A stretch of 64,000 nt of DNA from Caulobacter sp. AP07 (GTDB lineage Bacteria > Pseudomonadota > Alphaproteobacteria > Caulobacterales > Caulobacteraceae): positions 1-64,000 of the forward strand of contig NZ_AKKF01000008.1 of assembly GCF_000281955.1 (NCBI RefSeq). Direction: 5' to 3'. The notes below the pieces were generated by a model. It did not search any database. It saw nothing but the letters and a program-made list of their open reading frames with translations, and was not told where the DNA came from. Shown here piece by piece: positions 52,647 through 62,300 of this stretch (position 1 is its first letter; each line of letters starts with the position of its first letter). Made by a program: the position numbers and the translations under genes.

Positions 52647-53873
52647 TCAGCTCATGATCCCGACGAACACCGAGCTGGCGACGCAGAAGATCACGACCCC
52701 CAGCGGCGGGACTTTCCAGCGCTCCAGGAGCAGGTATGCGGTCGCCGCTATGGCGACGTCGCGCCCATCGCGGATGGAACTGGTCCAGACGGGGTCGTAG
52801 AGCGCCGCCGCCAGGACGCCGACCACGGCGGCGTTGATCCCGGCCAAGGCTCCCCTTGCCCCCGGGCGCCGGCTGATCCAGCTCCAGAGCGGCACCCCCG
52901 CCAGCACGATCAGCATGCCCGGGAGAAAGATGAAGAGGGTGGCGATCAGAGCCCACAGCGCCGCCACCGCGGCGCCATGCGGGGAACCGGCCGCCGCGCC
53001 GAGATAGGTCGCGAAGGTGAACAGCGGGCCAGGGACGGCCTGGGCCGCGCCATAGCCGGCCAGGAACCGGTCTTCGGTCAGCCACCCCTGGGGAACCAGC
53101 GCGTCGTGCAGCAGCGGCAGGACCACGTGTCCGCCGCCGAACACCAGAGCGCCGGCCCGGTAGAAGACCCCCATCAGGTCGGTCGTCGAACCGGGCGCCA
53201 GGCTGCCCAGCCATGGCAGTCCGACGAGAAGCGCGACAAAGGCCGCGAATGCGCCGACCCCGACGCGTCGGCGCACGGGCAGGGCGGGCGGCGACGGGGG
53301 CAGGTCCACGCCGCGGCAGAACACGGCGCCGCCGACGGCGCCGAGCGCCAGCGCGCCCAGCTGCATGGCCGAGCCGCCGACCACGAGCAACAGGGCCGTG
53401 GCCGCGAGCGCCAGGCCGGCGCGGGGCAGGTCCGGGCACAGCTTGCGTCCCATGCTCCACACCGCCTGGGCGACGACCGCGACGGCGACCAGCTTGAGGC
53501 CGTGCAAGCCCGCCAGCGTCAGCGGATCCTTCAGGCCTGGGGCGGCCAGGGCGAACAGATAGAGCGCCAGGGCCGATGGCAGGGTGAAGCCGATCCAGGC
53601 CGCGAGGGCGCCCAGCCATCCGGCGCGCTTGAGACCGATCAAGGCGCCGACCTGGCTGCTGGCCGGTCCGGGCAGCATCTGGCACAGCGCGACCAGGCCG
53701 GCGTATTCGTCCGCCGACAGCCATTGGCGGCGTTGGACATAGGCCCGTTCGAAATAGGCGAGGTGGGCGATGGGGCCGCCAAATGACGTCAGCCCCAGGC
53801 CCAGCGAGACCCCCAGGACTTCCAAGGCTGATGGTCGGCGCGGACTCGGCGGGACCGGAGGCGCCGCCGTCAC
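52647..53873 (-). CDS. chrA: chromate efflux transporter
   Basis: 408-residue ChrA of the long, two-repeat class. Each half carries the CHR motif: SFGGPIAHLAYFERAYV with CQMLPGPASSQVGALIG in the first, and VFGGGHVVLPLLHDALV with AQAVPGPLFTFATYLG in the second. GTG start at 53873, seven bases after the PadR stop. Chromate is pumped out; some homologues are only sulfate-linked. The PadR regulator upstream is the known companion of this ChrA class. Confidence 0.93.
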   Translation of the reverse strand: MTAAPPVPPSPRRPSALEVLGVSLGLGLTSFGGPIAHLAYFERAYVQRRQWLSADEYAGLVALCQMLPGPASSQVGALIGLKRAGWLGALAAWIGFTLPSALALYLFALAAPGLKDPLTLAGLHGLKLVAVAVVAQAVWSMGRKLCPDLPRAGLALAATALLLVVGGSAMQLGALALGAVGGAVFCRGVDLPPSPPALPVRRRVGVGAFAAFVALLVGLPWLGSLAPGSTTDLMGVFYRAGALVFGGGHVVLPLLHDALVPQGWLTEDRFLAGYGAAQAVPGPLFTFATYLGAAAGSPHGAAVAALWALIATLFIFLPGMLIVLAGVPLWSWISRRPGARGALAGINAAVVGVLAAALYDPVWTSSIRDGRDVAIAATAYLLLERWKVPPLGVVIFCVASSVFVGIMS

Positions 53874-53880
53874 GCGCGGG

Positions 53881-54204
53881 TCACGGCTGGTCGACCGGCG
53901 CCGGGTCGTGAACCTCGCGCACCAGTTCGCGCACCCGCGCCTTGGCGACGGCCAGCGCTTCCAGCCCCAAGGGCGTGGCGCGGTAGAGCCGGCGGAACGT
54001 CCGCCCGATCTGTTCCTTGCGCGACGAGAGGTAGCCGTTGCGCTCCATCCCGTGCAGCATCGGATAGAGCGTGCCGGGGCTGAGCTTGTAGCCGTGATGG
54101 CCAAGCTCCTCGATCATCCATTGTCCATAGATCTCGCCGTCGGCGGCATGGTGCAGAACGTGCAGCCGGATCAGGCCGGCGAGAAGATCGTGGTGCTCCA
54201 GCAC
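53881..54204 (-). CDS. PadR-family transcriptional regulator
   Basis: 107 residues, small winged-helix PadR: LIRLHVLHHAADGEIYGQWMIEEL, HHGYKLSPGTLYPMLHGMERNGYL, SRKEQIGRTFRRLYRATPLGLEAL. GTG start at 54204 with a weak ribosome site. It is adjacent to and upstream of chrA in the same direction; PadR-ChrA pairs are known in other bacteria, so control of chrA, probably by chromate, is expected. Confidence 0.88.
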   Translation of the reverse strand: MLEHHDLLAGLIRLHVLHHAADGEIYGQWMIEELGHHGYKLSPGTLYPMLHGMERNGYLSSRKEQIGRTFRRLYRATPLGLEALAVAKARVRELVREVHDPAPVDQP

Positions 54205-54469
54205 GCAGGGTCATTCCGTTGCCGGCTCCACGAAATCGAAGATCGATAACGAGAGCCATGTGTAGGCGCGGTTGACGCCCTTGTCACGACCCGTTCAAGC
54301 CGCTTGAGCGTTCGCGGATCATGCCCGCTGGTGAAGCCATCGCGATAGGCTAAGATTGTGAGGTGTTGGCGCGATCACCGAGGCGCGAGCGGCTGGCTTG
54401 CGACGGACGTTCAGCCGAGGTGACCGAACCAACGCCCTAGCGGGCGCCGAACGAGCGGGGCAGGCCACG

Positions 54470-57436
54470 ATGGATGAAACAGCGGTCAGCGTGAGGCTGC
54501 CCAGGACGGCTCCGGTCATGCTGATCGCATGCGCCCTGATCGGCGTGGCGCTTCTGACCATCGGGCCGGGGAGCTATCCCGAGCTCCATACGGTTCTGGA
54601 CACCGGCATGGCGCTGCTGTCGGTGGTGCTGGCGCTGATGCTCTGGGACACGGGAGAGCATCTGCAAAGCGAGGTCGCCCGCCGATTGGCGATCGGCTTC
54701 GCCGTCACCGGCGTGATGGAACTCGTGCATGTGCTGGTGGCCATCGAGTGGTCCGGCGCGTTCGCGGCGGTTTCCGCCGCCAAGGGGACGCTGCGGCCCT
54801 CCACCTGGCCGCCACCGTCGCATCTCCTGCCGCTTTCGGTGCTCGGCGCCCTGCTCTGGCCCCTGCGGGGAAGGCTGGCGCTGTTGTCGTTCGCCGCCAG
54901 CGTCGCCGTGATCGCGGCGGCGTTGTTCGCCGTCTTTCACTACGCGCCGACCTACGCGGCTCCCGGTTTCCTTGGCGTCACGCGTCCCGCGCTGGTGTTC
55001 GCGCCGGTCCTGTGGATCGCGGCCGGCGGTGTCGCCTGGCGTCTGAGAGGACGAGACCAGGTCGCCTCGGCGCTTCCGACCACGGCCGCGGTGCTGACGG
55101 TCGCCAACATCATAATGCTCTATTCGCGGGCGCCGGCCGACGGACCGGCGATGGTCGCCCATCTCGGGAAGATCGCCGGCGACATGACGCTGCTCCTGTT
55201 TCTCCTGCGGATGGCTTCGAGCGACCTGCAGGCGCGCATCCGCGCGGAAGCGGGGCTGTCCCGGCTCAACGCTGAACTCGATCAGCGGGTGAGCGAGCGG
55301 ACCGGCGAACTCATGGCGGCCAACAGCACGCTCGAGCAGGAGATCAAGGCCCGCCGTGAAAGCCAGCGCCTGCTTGAAGCCATTGTCGAGAATTCTCCGG
55401 CCGTCATCTATGTCAAGGACCTCGAAGGGCGCTACCTGCTCGTCAACCGCCGCTACGGCGATATCTTTCACGTCGACGCCGATGGGATGGTCGGAAGGAC
55501 CGACTACGACATCTTCCCGCAGGACACGGCCGACGCGTTTCGCGCCATGGACGAGCGCGTCGCCGAGGCGGGGCAGCCGCTCCTGGAAGAGGAGGTCGCC
55601 CCTCACGACGACGGCCTTCACACCTACCTCTCGGTGAAGTCGCCGCTCCGGGACGATGCCGGCCAGCCGTACGCCGTCTTCGGGATTTCGACCGACATCA
55701 CGGAACGCAAGCAGGCGGAAATCCGGGTCCAGACCCAACTTGAACGGCTGGCGCTGCTGGACGAGATCACCCGCGCCATCGGTCTGCGCCAGGACATCGA
55801 GAGCATCTTCCAGGTGGTCGTGCGCAGCATCGAAAGCCAGCTTCCGGCCGACTTCGCATGTCTCTGTCTGTACGACGGCCTCGATCGGACGCTGACGGTC
55901 GCGGCGGTGGGCGTCAACAGCCAGGCCTTGGCGCTCGAGCTGGCCATGCCCGAGCGCGCGCGCATCGAAATCGACGAGAACGGCCTCTCGCGCTGCGTCA
56001 AGGGCCAGCTCGTCTACGAAGCCGACATCGCGGACATCCCTTTCCCGTTCCCCCAACGCCTCGCGCGCGGCGGGTTGCGCGCCCTAGTCGCCGCGCCGCT
56101 TCAAGCCGAGAGCAAGGTCTTCGGCGTGATGATCGTGGCGCGTTTCGCGGCCGAGAGCTTCGTCAGCGGCGAATGCGAGTTCCTGCGGCAGCTCAGCGAG
56201 CATGTGGCGCTGGCCGTACACCAGGCCCAACTGCATCAGGCGCTGCAGGACGCCTACGACGATCTGCGCCTATCGCAGCAGACGATCCTGCAGCAGGAGC
56301 GCCTGCGCGCGCTGGGCCAGATGGCCAGCGGTATCGCCCACGACATCAACAACGCCCTGTCGCCGGTCGCGCTCTATACGGAGTCGATGCTAGAAACCGA
56401 AACGGGCCTTTCGGCGGAGGCCCGGGGCAATCTCCAGGTCATCCAGCGCGCGGTCGAGGACGTGAGCCACACCATCGCGCGAATGAAGGAGTTCTACCGG
56501 CAGCGCGAGCCCCAGCTCATCCTCGCGCCGGTCAGGCTGCACGAACTGGTCCAACAGGTGCTGGATCTGACCAAGGCGCGCTGGAGCGACATGGCCATGC
56601 GGCGGGGCGCCGTCATCGACGTCCGGACCGAGCTCGCGGACGACCTGCCGCCGACCCTGGGCGTGGAGAGCGAAATCCGCGAGGCGCTGATCAACCTCGT
56701 CTTCAACGCCATCGACGCCATGCCTGACGGCGGAACCCTGACGCTGCGGATCAAGCCGGCGGTGGGCGGGAAGGGGCGGGCGCGTCGCGTGGCCGAGGTC
56801 GAGATCGAGGACACAGGCTCCGGCATGGACGATGAGACGCGCCGCCGTTGCCTGGAGCCGTTCTATACGACCAAGGGCGAACGCGGGACGGGGCTTGGCC
56901 TGGCGATGGTGTACGGCGTCGCGCAGCGCCATGGCGCCGAGCTGGATGTCAGGTCGGCTCCCGGCGAGGGGACGACGGTTCGCCTGAGTTTTCCGGCGCC
57001 GGCTGAAGTCACGATCGCGGCCGCCAAGGGCGACCAGGACATCATGCCACAGCGGTTGCGCCTGCTGCTCGTCGATGACGATCCGGTGCTCCTCAAGGCG
57101 CTGGGCGACACGCTGAGCGCTGACGGTCACGTCGTCACCACGGCCCACGATGGCCGCGCCGGGATCGACGCCTTCGCGGCGGCGAACGACGGCGAGACTC
57201 GATTCGCCGCGGTCATCACCGATCTTGGCATGCCCAAGATCGATGGGTGGAAGGTGGCCGCCGAGATCAAGGCCTTGTCCCCGTCCACGCCTGTCATCCT
57301 GCTGACAGGCTGGGGGCAGGGCCTGCTCGCGGACGCCGACATGCCGCGACATGTCGATCAACTCCTGAGCAAGCCGCCGAAGCTCAGGGAAATTCGGGAA
57401 GCCCTGGCGAACCTGTGTCCGGAGGCCACGCCTTGA
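54470..57436 (+). CDS. large membrane hybrid histidine kinase (PAS, GAF, receiver)
   Basis: 988 residues. An N-terminal block of about seven membrane helices (residues 15-245) is followed by a coiled coil (250-300), a PAS domain (NSPAVIYVKDLEGRYLLVN; GISTDITERKQAE), a GAF domain (FACLCLYDGLDRTLTVAAVGV), the kinase core with phospho-acceptor His in GIAHDINNALSPVAL (near residue 620) and ATP site GTGLGLAMVYGVAQ, and a C-terminal receiver (LLLVDDDPVL; DLGMPKIDG). I chose the ATG at 54470 (GGGGCAGG upstream). TTGA overlap with the next kinase means the two are co-translated. The signal is unknown. Confidence 0.92.
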   Translation: MDETAVSVRLPRTAPVMLIACALIGVALLTIGPGSYPELHTVLDTGMALLSVVLALMLWDTGEHLQSEVARRLAIGFAVTGVMELVHVLVAIEWSGAFAAVSAAKGTLRPSTWPPPSHLLPLSVLGALLWPLRGRLALLSFAASVAVIAAALFAVFHYAPTYAAPGFLGVTRPALVFAPVLWIAAGGVAWRLRGRDQVASALPTTAAVLTVANIIMLYSRAPADGPAMVAHLGKIAGDMTLLLFLLRMASSDLQARIRAEAGLSRLNAELDQRVSERTGELMAANSTLEQEIKARRESQRLLEAIVENSPAVIYVKDLEGRYLLVNRRYGDIFHVDADGMVGRTDYDIFPQDTADAFRAMDERVAEAGQPLLEEEVAPHDDGLHTYLSVKSPLRDDAGQPYAVFGISTDITERKQAEIRVQTQLERLALLDEITRAIGLRQDIESIFQVVVRSIESQLPADFACLCLYDGLDRTLTVAAVGVNSQALALELAMPERARIEIDENGLSRCVKGQLVYEADIADIPFPFPQRLARGGLRALVAAPLQAESKVFGVMIVARFAAESFVSGECEFLRQLSEHVALAVHQAQLHQALQDAYDDLRLSQQTILQQERLRALGQMASGIAHDINNALSPVALYTESMLETETGLSAEARGNLQVIQRAVEDVSHTIARMKEFYRQREPQLILAPVRLHELVQQVLDLTKARWSDMAMRRGAVIDVRTELADDLPPTLGVESEIREALINLVFNAIDAMPDGGTLTLRIKPAVGGKGRARRVAEVEIEDTGSGMDDETRRRCLEPFYTTKGERGTGLGLAMVYGVAQRHGAELDVRSAPGEGTTVRLSFPAPAEVTIAAAKGDQDIMPQRLRLLLVDDDPVLLKALGDTLSADGHVVTTAHDGRAGIDAFAAANDGETRFAAVITDLGMPKIDGWKVAAEIKALSPSTPVILLTGWGQGLLADADMPRHVDQLLSKPPKLREIREALANLCPEATP

Positions 57437-59049
57437 CGAACCGCGCCGCGACCGAGCCACCTCCGCCCCGCATCCTCATCGTCGACGACGAGGCCGCGAA
57501 CCTGACGGCGCTGCGCGTCACCCTGGGCCACCAGGGCTACGAGACCGAGGGGTTCACCGATCCGACCGCCGCGCTGGCGGCGCTCAAGCAGGGCGGGTTC
57601 GACCTGCTGCTGACCGACCTCAGGATGCCGGACATGGGTGGCGTGGAGCTGCTGCAGCGGGCCCAGGCGCTTGATCCGAACCTAGTCGGTGTGATCATGA
57701 CCGGCGAGGGCAGCATCGCCTCCGCCGTGGAGGCGATGAAGACCGGCGCGCTGGACTACATCCTCAAGCCCCTCAAGCTTGGCGCCATCCTGCCCGTGCT
57801 GTCGCGCGCGCTGACCATGCGCACACTCCGGCTGGAGAACGCCGCGCTGGAACGCAGCGTCCGCGAGCGCACGGCGGAACGGGAGAAGGCGCTTCGGGAA
57901 GTCGAGAACCAGACGACCGAGCGTCTGCGGGCCGAGCAGGCCATGATGCAGATTCAGAAGATGGAAGCGCTCGGGCAACTGACCGGCGGCGTCGCCCACG
58001 ACTTCAACAACCTGCTCATGGCCATCGACGGCGCCTTGCACCTCCTCGACAAGCGCCTGGAGCCCGACCATGTCGGTCGCAAATATATCGAGGGTGCGCG
58101 CGAGGCGACGCGGCGGGGCGCGCGGGTGACAAACCAGCTTCTCGCCTTTTCGCGCACCCAGCGCATCGAGCTGCAGCCGATCGACGCCTGCGCGGCGTTG
58201 CGGGAGGCCGCGCCGATCATCGCCCACGCGCTGGGGCCGACCATTTCGTTGAGGCTCGACTTCGCGCCCGGCGAGATCTGGACCAAGACGCATCGGGACC
58301 AGCTGGAGCTCGCCGTGGTGAACCTGGCGGTGAATGCGCGTGACGCCATGCCCGACGGCGGCGAGGTCGTGCTGGGCGTCGCGCCCGGGGATGGGCCGGC
58401 CGCGGTCATCTGGCTGCGTGACGACGGCTGCGGCATGACGCCGGAAACGGCGACCCGGGCGCTGGAGCCGTTCTTCACCACCAAGGAACGCGGCAAGGGC
58501 ACGGGCCTGGGCCTGACCCAGGTCTATGGCTTCGCCCATCAGTGCAAGGGTGAGGTCTCGATCGAAAGCGCGCCCGGCGCGGGCGCGACGGTGCGGATCG
58601 TCCTGCCGCGCATCGAGGCTCCGGCGGCCGAGGTCAAGGAGCGGCCCGCCGACATATCCGTCGCGCGCGGCGGCCGGGTCGATCCGGGACGGATCAAGGT
58701 GCTGGTCGTCGATGACGACGACGCCGTTCGCCAGGTCCTGGTCGACGGCCTGCGCGTCGAAGGTTTCGACGTCATCGAAGCCGCGGGCGGCGTCGACGGC
58801 CTGGCCGCGCTGCAGAGCCGGTCGCCGGACGCCCTGGTGGTGGACTTCGCGATGCCGGGCATGAATGGCGCCGAGGTCGGCGGGCGCGCCCGGGCCCTGA
58901 GGCCCGGATTGCCGATCGTGTTCTGCAGCGGCTACTCCGACACGGCCCAACTCGAGAAGGTGGAGGGCGCGGTGCTCCTGCGTAAACCCGTCTCCATCGG
59001 GGTCCTGGGGCGCGCGGTCATGGATCTGGTGGCGGCTCAGACGGTCTGA
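57433..59049 (+). CDS. receiver-histidine kinase-receiver hybrid protein
   Basis: 538 residues, no membrane segment. Order: receiver (ILIVDDEAANLTALR; LTDLRMPDMGG), coiled coil (ERSVRERTAEREKALREVEN), kinase with His in GGVAHDFNNLLMAI and ATP site KGTGLGLTQVYGFA, then a second receiver (VLVVDDDDAVRQVLVDGL; VVDFAMPGMNG). Start TTG at 57433 overlaps the previous stop (TTGA) and has GGAGG eight bases upstream. It could pass signal from the membrane kinase through a phosphorelay; no output domain is visible, so an unlinked partner is needed. Confidence 0.92.
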   Translation: MTNRAATEPPPPRILIVDDEAANLTALRVTLGHQGYETEGFTDPTAALAALKQGGFDLLLTDLRMPDMGGVELLQRAQALDPNLVGVIMTGEGSIASAVEAMKTGALDYILKPLKLGAILPVLSRALTMRTLRLENAALERSVRERTAEREKALREVENQTTERLRAEQAMMQIQKMEALGQLTGGVAHDFNNLLMAIDGALHLLDKRLEPDHVGRKYIEGAREATRRGARVTNQLLAFSRTQRIELQPIDACAALREAAPIIAHALGPTISLRLDFAPGEIWTKTHRDQLELAVVNLAVNARDAMPDGGEVVLGVAPGDGPAAVIWLRDDGCGMTPETATRALEPFFTTKERGKGTGLGLTQVYGFAHQCKGEVSIESAPGAGATVRIVLPRIEAPAAEVKERPADISVARGGRVDPGRIKVLVVDDDDAVRQVLVDGLRVEGFDVIEAAGGVDGLAALQSRSPDALVVDFAMPGMNGAEVGGRARALRPGLPIVFCSGYSDTAQLEKVEGAVLLRKPVSIGVLGRAVMDLVAAQTV

Positions 59050-59114
59050 AGGAGATTTCGGTCTGCCGCCAGGTCGCCGCCGGGGGCGGAAATCCCGCCG
59101 CGTCGATGCCGCTC

Positions 59115-59131
59115 AGCGAGATGATCTCGCT
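59115..59131. repeat. perfect 17-bp palindrome after the kinase pair
   Basis: AGCGAGAT-G-ATCTCGCT, 8-1-8, lies 66 bases beyond the last kinase codon and 205 bases before the giant surface-protein gene. No U-tract follows. It may be a binding site for a regulator of either gene. Confidence 0.4.
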
Positions 59132-59335
59132 TGGCGCGATGGGGGGAATATTCTCCTAGGGCGCGGAGGGAGGCGACCATTCGCGGGTATCCGCACCGGA
59201 CCAGGCGGGATGCGACGCGGCGTCCTGGAGCGGGCTTTTTGATCAGGTCGCCGTCCGGTCGCGGGTTCCGACAAAAAGTCTCGACACGGTCGTCAAGGTC
59301 AAGCTAGGCACCCATAAGTTGTTCCTGGGGGCGTC

Positions 59336-62300
59336 ATGCGTACGAATTTGAACCAGCGGCCATCGCGGTCGCTGCGGCTGCGACTGCTCGGTTGCAGCCT
59401 GGTGGCGCTTGCCGCCGCCGTCGCTGGCGCCGCACAGGCCGATTGCCTTCCCACCCCGGCGCCCGCGGGGCCGATCCTCTGCTCCGGCGCTACCGTCGGC
59501 GGCGTGGCGATCTCGACCAGCACCAACGTCACGGTTCAGGCCGGAGCCAGCGTCGCGGGCGCGCTCTACGAGCACGCGATGACCTTCACTTCGCTGGGCA
59601 CGGTCGGCACGGTCGCCAGCCTGCAGGTCGATGGCCTGGTCAATGGTCTGGGGCAGGGCGGCGTGGTGGTGCTGAGCGGCACGGTTCCCAACTTCAACTA
59701 TCCGTCCACCCGCCTGGACATCAAGGTGGGGCAGGGCGGCGTGATCGTCGGGCGCGTCGGTGTCTTGACCCATTGGCAAGGCGCGCCCGGCTACAACACG
59801 GCGGGTGCGACGCTCGACAACAGCGGCCTGGTGCAGGGGTCCGACGAGGGGCTTACGAGCTCCGACGCGCAGCACAGCGGCTTCCTGTCGGTCAACAACC
59901 GGGCGACCGGCGTGATCCGGGGCGCGTACGGCGCGATCTTCGGTTCGGTGATGTACCTGACCAACGCCGGCCTGATCGATGGCGGCATCGACGCCGCCTA
60001 CGAGCTGCCCAGCTCGGGCAGCTACGCCATCATCCCGCAGTCGGTCAACAATTCCGGCGTGATGACCGCCAGCTACAACGAGGCTACGCTTGATCTGAAG
60101 GGCGGCTGGCTGACGGTCACCAACAGCGGCCAGATCGTCAACACCGGGCCCGGCGAGGCCATCGACGCGGCCAACCGCCTGAACCTGACCAACGCGGCGG
60201 GCGGTCTGATCCGATCGGCTGGCGGCGTCGCCATCCGCGCGGGCGGTGGAACCTTCGTCAACCGCGGCGCGATCGACGGCTCGGTCGTCCTGTCGGACCA
60301 GGCGACCTTCGACACGATGGGCGGAACCCTGAACGGTGACCTGTTGTTCGGCGCCTCTGACGACACCCTGGTCGCCGGCTGGGACAGCGCCAGCGGCCGG
60401 TTGGCCGGGATCGCGGGCCGCGTCGACGGCGGCGGCGGGGTCAACACCCTGCGGTTCGACCTGGCGCAGGACGCCAATGTCGACGCCCTGCTCGGGGCGG
60501 TCGCGCTGCCGACCAACTTCCAGAACCTGGCCTTGAATCTGAGCAATGACGCCAAGGTCAGCCTGACTGGCGACGCGCCGTCTGGCCTGATGGTCAACGG
60601 GACCGGCAGCTTCACGACCAGCGGCGTGGTGACCACCAACGGCACGGCCCTCAAGCTGGGCTTCTACTACCCGTCGCCCCTGAACTTCACCAACACCGGC
60701 AGCATCGTCGCGACCTTCAATCCTCCCACGGCCAACGACTACGCCCTGGATGTCCGCAGCATCAAATCCTTCAGCAATGAGGGCACGATCACCTCGGAGG
60801 GCGGCAACGGCGTCACCGCCTACATGGACTATACCGGGGTGCTGAAGAACAGCGGCTCGATCATCGCCACGGGCATGGGCCTGAACCTGAACGGCGGCCT
60901 GAACAACACCGGCCTGATCCGTTCGACCCAGGGCGCGGGCCTGACCGTGTGGAGCGGCTCCGCGATCTCGACCAACACCGGCACGATCGAAGGCGTCACC
61001 ATCGGCGCGGCCGTCAACAGCACGATCCTGGCCAATACCGGAACGATCCGGGCCAGCAACGGGGTCGGGGTCAAGAGCGGCAGCTACGCCAGGATCGACA
61101 ACCAGGCCGGCGGTGTGATCACCGGGACCAAGGCGTCGGTGTCACGTGACGGCGGCGACGGCTTCTATACCGCCGTGCTCAACGCCGGCGTCCTGAACGG
61201 CGACGTCGACCTGCGCAACGCCTTCACGCCGTCCGATAGCCCGAACCTCTATGCCGACAAGGGCGGCACGCTGAACGGCTCGCTTTCCATGGGAACCGGC
61301 TGGGACACGGTGATCACCGATCTGTCGCGCCTGGTGAACGGCAAGTTCACGGGCGTCACCGGCACGGTCAACGCCGGCGGCGGCGCGGGGGTCGACACCC
61401 TGCTGCTCACCGTCACGGAAGACGCCACCCGCACCTTGACCATGCCCGACAGCTTCGAGCAGCTCGCTCTCGACCTCGCCGGCGGCGCGGCGCTCAAGCT
61501 GACCCTCGACCGGCCACTGACCAGCACGCTGTCCCTAACGGGCGAGGGCAGCCTGGATCTGACCGCGGACATTTCGGTCAGCAAGGGAAGCTACGCAATC
61601 AGTCTGTTCGGTCCGTCGGCGGCTTCGGCGGAGCAGTTCGGCTATGGTTCGAACCCGGGGAAACTGTCGGTGATCAGCCGCGGCGCCCTGACCATCACCC
61701 AAGCCCCGTACTACTACGCCTCGGGCGTCACTCTGGCGGCCGACTCAACGTTCGAGAACGCCGGCAGCCTGACGATCAGCGGCGATCCGAGCACCTATTC
61801 CATGCCCGTCGGAATCTATGGCGGCGCGGCGGTGATCAATTCCGGCGTCATCAACCTGTCGAGCGCTATCGGCATTAGCGGCGCGACGAGCTTCACCAAC
61901 ACCGGAACCCTGAAACAGACACCCGGACCGGGACTCTCGATCGGAGTCCAGAACGTGGCGGCCGTCGTCAACAGCGGAACGATCGAGACCGGCGGCCTGG
62001 CCGTGGGCCTCTACGGCTTCGGCAACGCCCCTCTCACGGTCGCCAATAGCGGCGTGATCCGCAGCACCGGCGCGGACGCCGTCAGCGGCGGCTATTCCAA
62101 GCTGGAGCTGACCAATAGCGTCACTGGCGTCATCGAGAGCACGACCGGCTACGCGTTCACGAGCTCGGGCGACGCCGTCCACATCGTCAACGCCGGAACG
62201 ATCACCGGCGACATCGGCCTGCGGGGCTTCAGCGCCGACAAGATCGAGAACACCGGAACGATTACCGGCGACATCGCCACCGGCTATGGCGACGACGTGG

